Shown piece after piece: positions 25,691 through 34,608 of a stretch of DNA of 64,000 bases. The notes under the pieces are model-generated. The model saw nothing but the letters and a program-made list of their open reading frames with translations. It searched no databases and was not told the DNA's origin. The position numbers and the translations under genes are program-made. Position 1 is the stretch's first letter. Each line of letters opens with the position of its first letter. This DNA is from an uncultured Clostridia bacterium. GTDB lineage: Bacteria > Bacillota > Clostridia > Oscillospirales > Ruminococcaceae. The stretch spans positions 1-64,000 of the forward strand of contig CALWNQ010000014.1 of assembly GCA_944382875.1 (NCBI GenBank), read 5' to 3'.

Positions 25691-28024
25691 ATGCTGTATA
25701 ACCTGGGAACAGGCGAAAACAAGAACTGGATTGTGGCGGAAGAAACCTTCCAGCCCGACCATCTCGGAAAATGCGAGTCCATTATGTGCCTTGGAAACGG
25801 CTATATGGGAATCCGTGCCGCAACCGAAGAGCAGTACCTCGGCTGCACCCGCGATACTTTTGTAGCTGGTACTTTCAATAAATTCGGGGACGAAGTAACC
25901 GAGCTCCCCAACGTTCCGGATGTCATCGCTATGCCGATCCGCATCAACGGCGAGCTGCTCGATCTCTCCAAAGGCAAAACCACCGAATACCTCCGCACTC
26001 TGAACTTGAAAACCGGTTTGCTGGAGCGTTCCTTTGTCTGGGAAACCAGCACTGGCGCTGTTGTGCGGTTTGATATTAAGCGCATTGTATCGCTCAAAAA
26101 CCTGCATCTGATTGCGCAGGAAATCCGGATGACCCCCCTTAACCAGGCAGTGGATCTCCATCTGGAATCCGGCATCAACGGCCAGGTCAGCAACAGCGGC
26201 TCCCAGCATTTTGTCGAGGGAGAGAAACGTTTCTACGACAAAAAGTATCAGCAGAGCGTGATGAAAACCTCCGAATCCGGCATTGACTTTGTTGTCAACA
26301 CCACCCACACCTTCTGCCTGGATGGGGAAGAATACGAACCCAAGAGCCTGATCTGCATCGACCGCCGTCTGATTTTTGTCAAATACGATGGCCATGTGGA
26401 AGCCGGCAAAACACTGGTGATTTCCAAATGTTCCAACATCTATACCTCCCGTGACCGCGATATGGAGGGCAAAACGCTTGAGGAACTGCGCGAAGCTTCG
26501 CTCGAACAGCTGAAACTGGATGCAGCCAAGAGCTTTGATTTCCATGCAGAGGAATCTGCCGCTGAGTGGAAACGGAAAATCTGGGATCACAAGGACATTC
26601 CGATTCAGAGCAAGAACGATTTTGACCAGCTCGCCCTCCGTTTTGCCATCTATCACCTCACCGTGATGACGCCTGTTCACGACAACCGGATGAACATCGG
26701 CGCCAAAGGCATGTCCGGTGAAGGCTACAAAGGCCACACTTTCTGGGACACCGAAATTTTCATGCTGCCGCATTACATTCTGGCGGATCCCAAAGGCGCG
26801 CGTTCGCTGATTGAATACCGCTACAACTGCATCGGCGGCGCTCGCCGCAAAGCAGCCGAAAACGGCTACGAAGGCGCCATGTATCCGTGGGAAAGCGCCT
26901 GGACCGAAGATGGCGAGGTAACTCCTCTCTGGGGTGCTGCCGACATCGTGACCGGCAAGGCAACCAAAATCTGGACCGGTATCATTGAGCAGCACATCAC
27001 CAGCGATGTTGCATACGGCGTTTACTACTACTACACCGTAACCGGCGATCAGGAATTTATGGACAACTGCGGTTATGAAATTATCCTCGACACCGCAAAA
27101 TTCTGGCAGTCCCGCCTGGAATACAACAAGGAAAAGGACCGCTACGAAATCACCGATGTCATCGGGCCGGACGAATACAAAGAGCATGTCAGCAACAACG
27201 CCTATACCAACTACATGGCGCACTGGAATATCCAGCTCGCCATGTCCTATGCAAAATATCTCCGGGAAAACAAGCCCGAAATCTATGACCGTATCAACAA
27301 GGTGATCGACATCGACGGTACTATGCCCAAATGGGAAGAAAAGGTGGATAAGATGTACCTGCCGCTCCCCAATGAAAACAAGATCGTGCCGCAGGATGAC
27401 ACCTACCTGACACTGCCCGAAATCGACCTCTCCAAATATAAGGCGAGCGATGTGGTCGGCACTATTTATCACGACTACAACATGAGCCAGATCAACAAGA
27501 TCCAGGTTTCCAAACAGGCAGACGTGCTGGTTCTCTTCTACATCATGGAAGCGCTGTTCTCCGCAGATGTCAAGAAAGAAAACTTCTATTACTATGAGCG
27601 TCACTGCCTGCATGACTCCTCCCTCAGCCTTTCCACCCACTCCATCCTGGCCAGCGACCTGCACGAGAAGGAAAAAGCGTACGAGCTGTTTGAGCGTGCC
27701 TGCCGCATCGACCTTGGCCCGGTGATGACCACCAGCGACGCCGGCATCCATGCTGCTTCGTTCGGCGGTATCTGGCAGTGCGTGGTCAACGGCTTTGCAG
27801 GCGTCCGCGTTGTGGACGGCAAGCTCCGCATCCAGCCCAATCTGCCCGATGCGTGGGATTCCATGACCGCCCGCATCTGCTGGCAGGGACAGGAACTGGA
27901 AATCACCGTGACCAAAGATACCCTGACCGTCTGCAACAAGACCGGCGAAAAGGAAATTTCCTTCCTCTGCGGCGGCAAGACCTATACCACTGCTGGCTGC
28001 ATTACTGTGAATAACAAGGAGTGA
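25691..28024 (+). CDS. GH65 glycoside phosphorylase (kojibiose/nigerose phosphorylase-like)
   Basis: Inverting phosphorylase that cuts an alpha-glucosidic disaccharide with phosphate, giving beta-glucose 1-phosphate. The 777-residue protein shows the GH65 layout: beta-sandwich N-domain (GNGYMGIRAATEEQ near residue 37), linker helices, and an (alpha/alpha)6 barrel with KGMSGEGYKGHTFWDTEIFM and the catalytic acid Glu495 in IGPDEYKEHVSNNAYTN. The adjacent beta-phosphoglucomutase gene supports phosphorolysis over hydrolysis. Specificity among kojibiose, nigerose, trehalose and maltose cannot be settled by eye; the DEYKEHVSNNAYTN loop is like kojibiose/nigerose enzymes. Confidence 0.93.
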   Translation: MLYNLGTGENKNWIVAEETFQPDHLGKCESIMCLGNGYMGIRAATEEQYLGCTRDTFVAGTFNKFGDEVTELPNVPDVIAMPIRINGELLDLSKGKTTEYLRTLNLKTGLLERSFVWETSTGAVVRFDIKRIVSLKNLHLIAQEIRMTPLNQAVDLHLESGINGQVSNSGSQHFVEGEKRFYDKKYQQSVMKTSESGIDFVVNTTHTFCLDGEEYEPKSLICIDRRLIFVKYDGHVEAGKTLVISKCSNIYTSRDRDMEGKTLEELREASLEQLKLDAAKSFDFHAEESAAEWKRKIWDHKDIPIQSKNDFDQLALRFAIYHLTVMTPVHDNRMNIGAKGMSGEGYKGHTFWDTEIFMLPHYILADPKGARSLIEYRYNCIGGARRKAAENGYEGAMYPWESAWTEDGEVTPLWGAADIVTGKATKIWTGIIEQHITSDVAYGVYYYYTVTGDQEFMDNCGYEIILDTAKFWQSRLEYNKEKDRYEITDVIGPDEYKEHVSNNAYTNYMAHWNIQLAMSYAKYLRENKPEIYDRINKVIDIDGTMPKWEEKVDKMYLPLPNENKIVPQDDTYLTLPEIDLSKYKASDVVGTIYHDYNMSQINKIQVSKQADVLVLFYIMEALFSADVKKENFYYYERHCLHDSSLSLSTHSILASDLHEKEKAYELFERACRIDLGPVMTTSDAGIHAASFGGIWQCVVNGFAGVRVVDGKLRIQPNLPDAWDSMTARICWQGQELEITVTKDTLTVCNKTGEKEISFLCGGKTYTTAGCITVNNKE

Positions 28025-28029
28025 ATCAA

Positions 28030-28695
28030 ATGAGCTGCAAAGCGTTTATTTTTGACCTGGATGGTGTTCTCACCGATACCGCGCGGTATCATTATCTCGC
28101 ATGGAAACAGCTGGCGGATCAGTTCGGCTTCCATTTTGACGAAAAGGACAACGAGCGTCTGAAAGGCGTCAGCCGGATCCGTTCGTTTGAAATCATCCTG
28201 GAAATTAATGGGGCGGAAAACCGCTTTACCGAAGAGGAAAAGGAAAAATGGGCAAACGAAAAGAACCAGAAATATGTGGAACTCATCCGCGCCATCACGC
28301 CGGATGATGTTCTGCCGGGCGTGCAGGCGTTCCTCGACGACGCCAAATCCCGCGGCATCAAGCTGGCAGTCGCATCCGCCAGCCGCAACGCGCCGCAGGT
28401 TCTGGAATCTCTGAAAATTGCGGATAAATTCGACTACATCGCGGACGCTGGCAAGGTTTCCAAAACCAAACCGGACCCCGAGGTCTTCCTGGTCTGCCGG
28501 GACGCCCTGGGGCTGAAATCCGAGGAGTGCATCGGTTTTGAGGATGCACAAGCCGGGATTGAGGCAATCCATGCAGCCGGAATGTACGCGGTGGGCATCA
28601 ACGTGGATGTCACTTCCGAGGAGCCGGATCTCCATCTGAAATCCACAGCGGAATTGAATGTTGACCGGGTACTTGCCGCGGCAGGACAGGCATAA
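28030..28695 (+). CDS. pgmB: Beta-phosphoglucomutase
   Basis: Converts beta-glucose 1-phosphate, the product of GH65 phosphorylases, to glucose 6-phosphate. The 221-residue HAD-superfamily protein has the nucleophile and acid/base pair Asp9 and Asp11 in FDLDGVLTDT, the cap-domain segment KGVSRIRSFEIIL, motif 2 in VASASRNA and the Mg-binding GFEDAQAGIEA. AAGGAG overlapping the GH65 stop codon supports ATG 28030. The close coupling suggests translation in step with the phosphorylase. Confidence 0.96.
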   Translation: MSCKAFIFDLDGVLTDTARYHYLAWKQLADQFGFHFDEKDNERLKGVSRIRSFEIILEINGAENRFTEEEKEKWANEKNQKYVELIRAITPDDVLPGVQAFLDDAKSRGIKLAVASASRNAPQVLESLKIADKFDYIADAGKVSKTKPDPEVFLVCRDALGLKSEECIGFEDAQAGIEAIHAAGMYAVGINVDVTSEEPDLHLKSTAELNVDRVLAAAGQA

Positions 28696-28701
28696 ATAAG
28701 C

Positions 28702-28731
28702 CGGGCGGGGATGATCTCCGCCCGTTTTTTT
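28702..28731 (+). terminator. Terminator or attenuator inside the island, after pgmB
   Basis: CGGGCGG pairs with CCGCCCG around a 9-base loop and is followed by seven T. It lies within 50 bases of the next start codon in the same direction and no clear promoter is visible between, so partial read-through is likely. Confidence 0.82.
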
Positions 28732-28748
28732 GTGAGGAGGTTTGCATT

Positions 28749-30578
28749 ATGGTACAGTATCGCCTGATACAGAATGGCTGTGCTGCCGAAGGAGAGTTCC
28801 GGGACGGGCAGTGCGGCAGTCTGATGCTTGCTGCGTCCGAACTGGCGGGAGAACAGGCCGGACGGCTTTCCCTGAAAGCCATCAACAGCGGAACGGAGCC
28901 GGTTGTTCTTTCGGATCTGCGGATCGGAATCCGCTGGGAAACGGATGGAACGCTCTTGGGGTATACATCCGGCTGGGGCAGCGAGTGGACGCCGTTTTCC
29001 CATGATCTGAGAGAGAATGTCCGTTACGGAACCGAAGCCGGACGGTGCAGCAACGGCTGCATGCCGTGGGCAGGACTTTGTTCGGACGGCGGCTGCATGG
29101 CGCTGGCGCTCGGCTGGTCCGGAAACTGGGAGTGCTGCTGGGAAGCCGGACGCCGGATCCTGTGGCTCGGCATCACCGGATTGGAAACGGAGCTGAAACC
29201 CGGCGAGAGCTTGGAAGCTGCGGCGGTCTGCTACGGAAAGGACCGGGATATGGAGGAAGCCTGCCTGCGTCTGCGGCGGTTCTTCCGGGAGAAACTGAGC
29301 AATATCGACGAAGTATTCCCCGATCAGCTGCCCGTCGTGTGGAATTCCTGGTGGGCGTATGAGGACAAGCTGGTGGACGAACAGACCGTTCTGGCGGACA
29401 TTCGCGAAGGCAGCAAGCTGGGCGTCACCCATTCGATGCTGGATGCCGGATGGTTTGGTACCGAGGATCAGGGAGATTCCTGGTTTGAAAAGCGCGGCGA
29501 CTGGTACACTGTGAACACCAGGCGTTTTCCGTCCGGACTGGAAGTGCTTTCCAAACAAATCGCAGAAACCGGCGTGATTCCGGGTATCTGGTGTGAAATC
29601 GAGGCGCTGGGAAAAGACGCAGTCCTGCTGAAAGAGCGTCCGGATCTGGCGGCTTTTGCGGATGGGGAACCGGCTGGCCACCTCTGCTTTGCCAATCCCG
29701 AAACACGGGAATGGGCTTTGCAGGTGTTTGACTGGCTGATTTGTGAGAAAGGGTATCGCTGGATCAAGATCGACTTCAACCTGGATCCCAAGAGCTGTGA
29801 GAATACGGCGCACGGCCACGGCGCAAAAGACGGCCTTGCCGCACATTATCATGCGTTTTACCGTTTTTTGGATGAAGTTCGCCGCCGTCACCCCGGTGTT
29901 GTGCTGGAAAACTGCGCTTCCGGCGGTCAGCGGCTGGATATTGAGGTTGCGTCCCACATGCATGTCTGCTTCCTGAGCGACAAGGACCACACCGAATTCC
30001 ATCTGCAAACCTTCTGGGGTGTGCTCAACTGGCTGCATCAGAGCAGCTGCTTCCACTTCGCCTGGTCGCAGGTGTTCGGGGAATACAATCTGGGCATCTT
30101 TGATCCGATGACCGAAGAAACGCCGGACAGCTCGATTGACTGCATGTTCCGCGCCGCGATGATGGGTGTTCCGGGGATTTCACTCCGGCTAGCCAAATTG
30201 CCCGCACGCTGTCGGGAGCGGATCGGAGAAAATCTGTCGCTGTATCATCAGATCAGCGTTCCGTTTGTCAAAAACGGCGACATTCGCCGCCTGAACGGAC
30301 AGCCGCTGGAAAATGGAAAAGGGGAGCGTTTCCCAGTTTTCCAGCTTTCGGCTAAAGATGACCGGCATGTCCTCTTCTGCTTCCGGCTGACCGGCGCGGA
30401 GGAAGAGGCAGTGGTAAAACCGCGGGCACTGAGCTCGGAAAGAATGTATGCGGTGCGGTATCAGGATGGGGGGACTTTCCTCCATATGACCGGAGCGGAA
30501 TTGATGGAAAACGGGCTGACAATCCGGAATCTGCCGGAATTTGCTTCCGAGCTGATCTGGATTACGCCCGAAAAATAA
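28749..30578 (+). CDS. Glycoside hydrolase family 36 (alpha-galactosidase-type)
   Basis: A retaining alpha-galactosidase-type enzyme of 609 residues, without signal peptide and shorter than the 720-740 residues usual in group I GH36. A beta-sandwich N-domain is followed by a barrel with VVWNSWWAYEDKLVDEQ, the nucleophile Asp342 in WIKIDFNLDP, LENCASGGQRLDIE and the acid/base Asp411 in CFLSDKDHTE. The GASGGQ-region and DKDHTE differ from the classic CSSGGGRFD and SDNTDAI forms, so the true substrate may be another alpha-linked sugar. GAGG lies nine bases before the ATG. Confidence 0.88.
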   Translation: MVQYRLIQNGCAAEGEFRDGQCGSLMLAASELAGEQAGRLSLKAINSGTEPVVLSDLRIGIRWETDGTLLGYTSGWGSEWTPFSHDLRENVRYGTEAGRCSNGCMPWAGLCSDGGCMALALGWSGNWECCWEAGRRILWLGITGLETELKPGESLEAAAVCYGKDRDMEEACLRLRRFFREKLSNIDEVFPDQLPVVWNSWWAYEDKLVDEQTVLADIREGSKLGVTHSMLDAGWFGTEDQGDSWFEKRGDWYTVNTRRFPSGLEVLSKQIAETGVIPGIWCEIEALGKDAVLLKERPDLAAFADGEPAGHLCFANPETREWALQVFDWLICEKGYRWIKIDFNLDPKSCENTAHGHGAKDGLAAHYHAFYRFLDEVRRRHPGVVLENCASGGQRLDIEVASHMHVCFLSDKDHTEFHLQTFWGVLNWLHQSSCFHFAWSQVFGEYNLGIFDPMTEETPDSSIDCMFRAAMMGVPGISLRLAKLPARCRERIGENLSLYHQISVPFVKNGDIRRLNGQPLENGKGERFPVFQLSAKDDRHVLFCFRLTGAEEEAVVKPRALSSERMYAVRYQDGGTFLHMTGAELMENGLTIRNLPEFASELIWITPEK

Positions 30579-30591
30579 AGGAGTGTGGAAA

Positions 30592-32847
30592 ATGGAACAG
30601 AATCTTGGATGGGAACTGCGGGAAGACAGCTTTTCCCCGGCAGAATATCAGAAAAATGAAACCCTGTTTTCCCAGGGAAACGGCTATATCGGCTTCCGTG
30701 GAAATTTTGAAGAGGGATATTCCAAAAACAGTGTCACCGGCAGCTATTTGAACGGCTTTTTTGAATTTACCGACATTCAGTATGGTGAAATTGCGTTTGC
30801 ATATCCGGAACACGGCCAGACAATGCTCAATGTCGCCAACGCCAAGGTGATGCGGATTTGGGTGGACGGCGAAATGTTCTCGCTGGAAAGCGGGGAAGTG
30901 CTCCGTTATGAGCGGGTATTTTCGTTCCGGACCGGCGTTTTGAGCCGCAAAGTGGAATGGCGTGCTCCCAACGGAAAAGAGCTGGAAATTTCGCTGGAAC
31001 GTTTTGTCAGCCAGGTACGGAAAAATATTGCGGTCATCCGGTGCAGTGTCAAGGCGTTGAACTTCTCCGGAGAAATCGGAGTGGAATCTGTTATCGACGG
31101 CAATGTCACCAACCTGACCTGTGAGGAAGATTCCCGCGTTGGTTCGGCGCTGCACGGCCGTGTTCTGGATGCGGAAGCGGTGACCAGCACCGATAATCTC
31201 CTTTCAATGGTCCAGAAAACCCGCAAGAGCGGACTGGCGCTCTGCTGTGCCGCGGTTCACAAGGCGGACGGCGCGGAAGCGGCGGAACATGCGGTGCAGC
31301 AGCTCAATTGTGCGCTTCGCTTTGCGTTCTCTCTGAAAGAAGGGGAAACGGCACGCGTGGAGAAATACATCGCCTATCAGGACAGCCGGTATGCGGAAGA
31401 TTATGCCGGACAGGCGGTCTCTCTGGCGGAAGAAGCTGCCGCTGCGGGATTTGACACCCTGCTTTCTGAGCAGGAGAAATTCCTCGCCGACTTCTGGCAG
31501 GACACCGACATTGAAATCGACGGCGATCCGTCTCTGCAGCAGGGAATCCGCTTTAACATTTTCCACCTGCTTCAGTCCACCGGCCACGACGGCAAGACCA
31601 GCATTGCAGCCAAAGGTCTGACCGGCGAAGGATACGAGGGCCATTATTTCTGGGACTGCGAAACCTATGTCTTCCCGGTGTTCCTCTGCACACGGCCGGA
31701 GATTGCAAAACAGCTGCTGACCTACCGCCATTCCATCCTGGACAAGGCGCGTGAGCGTGCGCGTGAGATGGGCCATCCCAAAGGGGCGCTCTTCCCCTGG
31801 CGTTCGATCAACGGCGCCGAATGTTCGCCCAACTATCCTTCCGGAACAGCCCAGTACCACATCAACGCCGACATCGCCTATGCGGTCAAGAGCTATTGGG
31901 AAGCAACCGGCGACCGGGAGTTTATGGAACAGTACGGACTGGAGATCCTGGTGGAAACAGCGCGGCTCTGGTACGACCTTGGCTTCTTCTGTGCGCATAA
32001 GGGCGGCAAATTCTGCCTGAACTTTGTCACCGGTCCGGACGAATACACCGCTGTCGTCAACAATAACTGCTACACCAATCTGATGGCTAAGAACAATATG
32101 CTGTTTGCGGCAAAAATGGCCCGGATGCTGGGCGGCTGGGAACGGTTCGGCCTTTCCGAAGAGGAGATTGCCGGCTGGGAAAAAGCCGGTGCCGAGATGT
32201 ACCTCCCTTATGACGAAAAGACTGGCCTTTATCAGCAGTGTGACGGCTTCTTTGATCTGGAGAAGTGGGATTTTGCGAATACCCCCAAAGAGAACTACCC
32301 GCTGCTGCTCCATTATCATCCGCTTGTTATCTACCGGCATCAGGTCTGCAAACAGGGCGACCTGGTTCAGGCGATGTACATGCTGCCTGACGAGTTCCGT
32401 CCCGAAGACAAAAAGCCCAACTACGACTATTACGAAGCCATTACCACCCACGATTCTTCTCTGTCCAACTCAGTCTTTGGAATCATGGCTTCTGAACTGG
32501 GCGATCCCGAAAAGGCTTACCGCTACTTCATTTCGACCGCGCGGATGGACATCGACGACGGCAAGGGCAACACCAAGGACGGCGTCCACACCGCCAATAT
32601 GGGCGGCACCTGGATGGGCGTGATTAACGGCTTTGCCGGAATGCGCGTGCGGCCCGACTGCCTTTCCTTCAAGCCTGCGCTGCCTGCACAGTGGGGCGGC
32701 TGCCGGTTCCAGGTGACCTATCACGGCAGCAAGATTCGGGTAGAGATGTCCGCAGACCACACCCGGTATACATTGGTCAGCGGCAATCCAGCATCGCTTT
32801 GCCACAACGGAGAAGCGTTTACACTGGAAGGAACCCGGGAATTTTAA
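30592..32847 (+). CDS. Second GH65 glycoside phosphorylase
   Basis: A 751-residue paralogue of the GH65 enzyme upstream, only distantly similar to it. It shows GNGYIGFRGNFEEGY near residue 28, the barrel segment AAKGLTGEGYEGHYFWDCETYV, the catalytic acid Glu484 in VTGPDEYTAVVNNNCYTN and the phosphate-site region YEAITTHDSSLSNSVFGIMA. The DEYTAVVNNNCYTN form resembles trehalose/maltose-type GH65 enzymes more than its neighbour does, suggesting a different disaccharide. AAGGAG eight bases before decides ATG 30592. It ends the operon; its beta-glucose 1-phosphate would also go to PgmB. Confidence 0.93.
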   Translation: MEQNLGWELREDSFSPAEYQKNETLFSQGNGYIGFRGNFEEGYSKNSVTGSYLNGFFEFTDIQYGEIAFAYPEHGQTMLNVANAKVMRIWVDGEMFSLESGEVLRYERVFSFRTGVLSRKVEWRAPNGKELEISLERFVSQVRKNIAVIRCSVKALNFSGEIGVESVIDGNVTNLTCEEDSRVGSALHGRVLDAEAVTSTDNLLSMVQKTRKSGLALCCAAVHKADGAEAAEHAVQQLNCALRFAFSLKEGETARVEKYIAYQDSRYAEDYAGQAVSLAEEAAAAGFDTLLSEQEKFLADFWQDTDIEIDGDPSLQQGIRFNIFHLLQSTGHDGKTSIAAKGLTGEGYEGHYFWDCETYVFPVFLCTRPEIAKQLLTYRHSILDKARERAREMGHPKGALFPWRSINGAECSPNYPSGTAQYHINADIAYAVKSYWEATGDREFMEQYGLEILVETARLWYDLGFFCAHKGGKFCLNFVTGPDEYTAVVNNNCYTNLMAKNNMLFAAKMARMLGGWERFGLSEEEIAGWEKAGAEMYLPYDEKTGLYQQCDGFFDLEKWDFANTPKENYPLLLHYHPLVIYRHQVCKQGDLVQAMYMLPDEFRPEDKKPNYDYYEAITTHDSSLSNSVFGIMASELGDPEKAYRYFISTARMDIDDGKGNTKDGVHTANMGGTWMGVINGFAGMRVRPDCLSFKPALPAQWGGCRFQVTYHGSKIRVEMSADHTRYTLVSGNPASLCHNGEAFTLEGTREF

Positions 32848-32876
32848 CGAAATTTTCATTTTTTTACTGAAAATGC

Positions 32877-32904
32877 TTGACAAATCCTCAATTTCTGCTA
32901 TAAT
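32877..32904 (+). promoter_or_regulatory. Strong predicted sigma-A promoter of the symporter gene
   Basis: Perfect TTGACA (32877-32882) and perfect TATAAT (32899-32904), with a 16-base spacer. Confidence 0.88.
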
Positions 32905-32922
32905 AAGCTCAAACAGTTTAGC

Positions 32923-32948
32923 GCTTTAAAGCTAACCTGCTTTAAAGC
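32923..32948. repeat. Twin palindrome GCTTTAAAGC between promoter and symporter gene
   Basis: Two identical 10-base palindromes (32923-32932 and 32939-32948) with a 6-base spacer, so 16 bases from centre to centre, starting about 18 bases after the -10 box. Two copies of a perfect palindrome in the leader suggest an operator for a repressor; a hairpin between the copies is also possible. No matching regulator is evident in the window. Confidence 0.7.
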
Positions 32949-32970
32949 AGACGAGAAAAGAGGAGTAACA

Positions 32971-34515
32971 ATGATAGTCAAGCTGATTCTGCTGGTTGTA
33001 TTTTTTGCAACTATGGTGGTGGTGGGAATCTCCGCCCGCAAACACGCGCTGAGTGTGTCCGGCTTTGTGCTGGGTGGTCGTTCGGTTGGCCCGTGGCTTA
33101 CCGCTTTTGCATACGGCACATCCTATTTTTCGGCGGTTGTGTTTGTGGGATATGCCGGTCAGTTTGGCTGGAAATACGGGATTGCCTCCACCTGGATCGG
33201 AATCGGAAACGCAATTTTGGGCAGTCTGCTCGCCTGGGTGGTGCTGGGGAGAAGGACGCGGATTATGAGCCAGCATCTTTCTTCCTCCACCATGCCGGAG
33301 TTTTTCGGTGCCCGCTTTGATAGCAAAGCATTAAAAATCACCGCGTCGGTCATTGTGTTTGTCTTCCTGATTCCCTACACTGCTTCGATTTACAACGGCC
33401 TTTCCCGCCTATTTGAGATGGCGTTCAACGTACCGTATGCAGTCTGCGTGATCGGAATGGCAATTTTCACCGGTATCTATGTTATTTTAGGCGGCTACAT
33501 GGCAACTGCGATCAACGATTTTATTCAGGGCATTATCATGCTGATTGGCATTGTGGCAGTCATTGCAGCGGTTCTGAGCGGGCAAGGCGGTTTTCTGGAA
33601 GCGGTCGGCAAGTTGGCGGAAATTCCCAGCGATGTACCTGCTACTGCTGGTCAGCCGGGCGCCTTTGCCTCTTTCTTCGGACCCGATCCCCTCAATTTGC
33701 TCGGTGTTGTCATTCTGACTTCGCTGGGAACCTGGGGCCTGCCGCAGATGATCCAGAAATTCTACGCCATTCGCAACGAAAAGGCCATTCGGACCGGTAC
33801 TGTCATTTCCACCCTCTTTGCGGTGGTTGTGGCGGGCGGCAGCTACTTCCTCGGCGGTTTCGGCCGGCTGTTTGATGATCCCGCAGTTTACAACACAAAC
33901 GGCGCCGTGGTTTACGACAGCATTATTCCGTTTATGCTTTCCAAACTTCCGGATATCCTGATCGGGATTGTTGTTGTTCTGATCCTTTCTGCTTCGATGT
34001 CTACCCTTTCCTCGCTGGTGTTGACTTCGAGCTCCACCCTGACACTTGACCTGCTCAAAGACAATGTTTTTAAAAACATGAAAGAGGAGAAGCAGGTTCT
34101 CTGGATGCGTGTTCTGATTGTATTCTTTATTGTGATATCTGTATTGCTGGCACTCGATCCGCCTGCTTTCATTGCCCAACTGATGGGCATTTCCTGGGGG
34201 GCACTGGCTGGCGCGTTCCTTGCTCCCTTCCTATATGGCATTTACTGGAAAGGTGTTACCAAAGCGTCAGTCTGGGCTTGCTTTATCTGTGGAGTAGGAT
34301 TGACTGTCTCTAACATGTTCCTGCATTTTATTGAATCCCCAATTAACGCCGGTGCTGCGGCGATGGTGCTGGGGCTGATTGTTGTGCCGGTGGTGAGCCT
34401 GATCTCGCCCCGGATGCCCAAAGCACGGCTTGCGGAGATCTTCTCCTGCTATCAGGAAGAAACGGTCCTTCATAAAAAATTGGTGGTTGGCAGCGACCAG
34501 GATAATCAGGAATAA
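32971..34515 (+). CDS. Sodium:solute symporter (SSS family)
   Basis: A 514-residue membrane protein with about 13 helices and the SSS signature region (GGYMATAINDFIQGIIMLIG and LTSLGTWGLPQMIQKFYAI). The opening FVLGGRSVGPWLTAFAYGTSYFSAV matches the first discontinuous helix of the LeuT fold. The family takes up sugars, amino acids or carboxylates with Na+. It has its own strong promoter and operator-like repeat and a terminator behind it, so it may not belong to the LacI regulon despite lying next to the phosphorylases. The substrate is unknown. Confidence 0.92.
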   Translation: MIVKLILLVVFFATMVVVGISARKHALSVSGFVLGGRSVGPWLTAFAYGTSYFSAVVFVGYAGQFGWKYGIASTWIGIGNAILGSLLAWVVLGRRTRIMSQHLSSSTMPEFFGARFDSKALKITASVIVFVFLIPYTASIYNGLSRLFEMAFNVPYAVCVIGMAIFTGIYVILGGYMATAINDFIQGIIMLIGIVAVIAAVLSGQGGFLEAVGKLAEIPSDVPATAGQPGAFASFFGPDPLNLLGVVILTSLGTWGLPQMIQKFYAIRNEKAIRTGTVISTLFAVVVAGGSYFLGGFGRLFDDPAVYNTNGAVVYDSIIPFMLSKLPDILIGIVVVLILSASMSTLSSLVLTSSSTLTLDLLKDNVFKNMKEEKQVLWMRVLIVFFIVISVLLALDPPAFIAQLMGISWGALAGAFLAPFLYGIYWKGVTKASVWACFICGVGLTVSNMFLHFIESPINAGAAAMVLGLIVVPVVSLISPRMPKARLAEIFSCYQEETVLHKKLVVGSDQDNQE

Positions 34516-34518
34516 TAT

Positions 34519-34548
34519 TCAACAGGCGGTTTATCCGCCTGTTTTTCT
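34519..34548 (+). terminator. Terminator of the symporter gene
   Basis: AACAGGCGG pairs with CCGCCTGTT around a 5-base loop, followed by TTTTCTTT. Confidence 0.92.
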
Positions 34549-34608
34549 TTATATTTGTAGTGTTTTGTGCTATAATAAAGAAAAGTGGGTGGAAAGGCGG
34601 GATTTTTT

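Noticed and set aside
25649-27751. 700-residue open frame on the minus strand opposite the first GH65 gene
   Set aside because: The plus-strand frame encodes a complete GH65 enzyme; the antisense sequence is low in recognisable structure and lacks start signals.
28434-30056. 540-residue open frame on the minus strand opposite pgmB and GH36
   Set aside because: It crosses two genuine plus-strand genes and a terminator.
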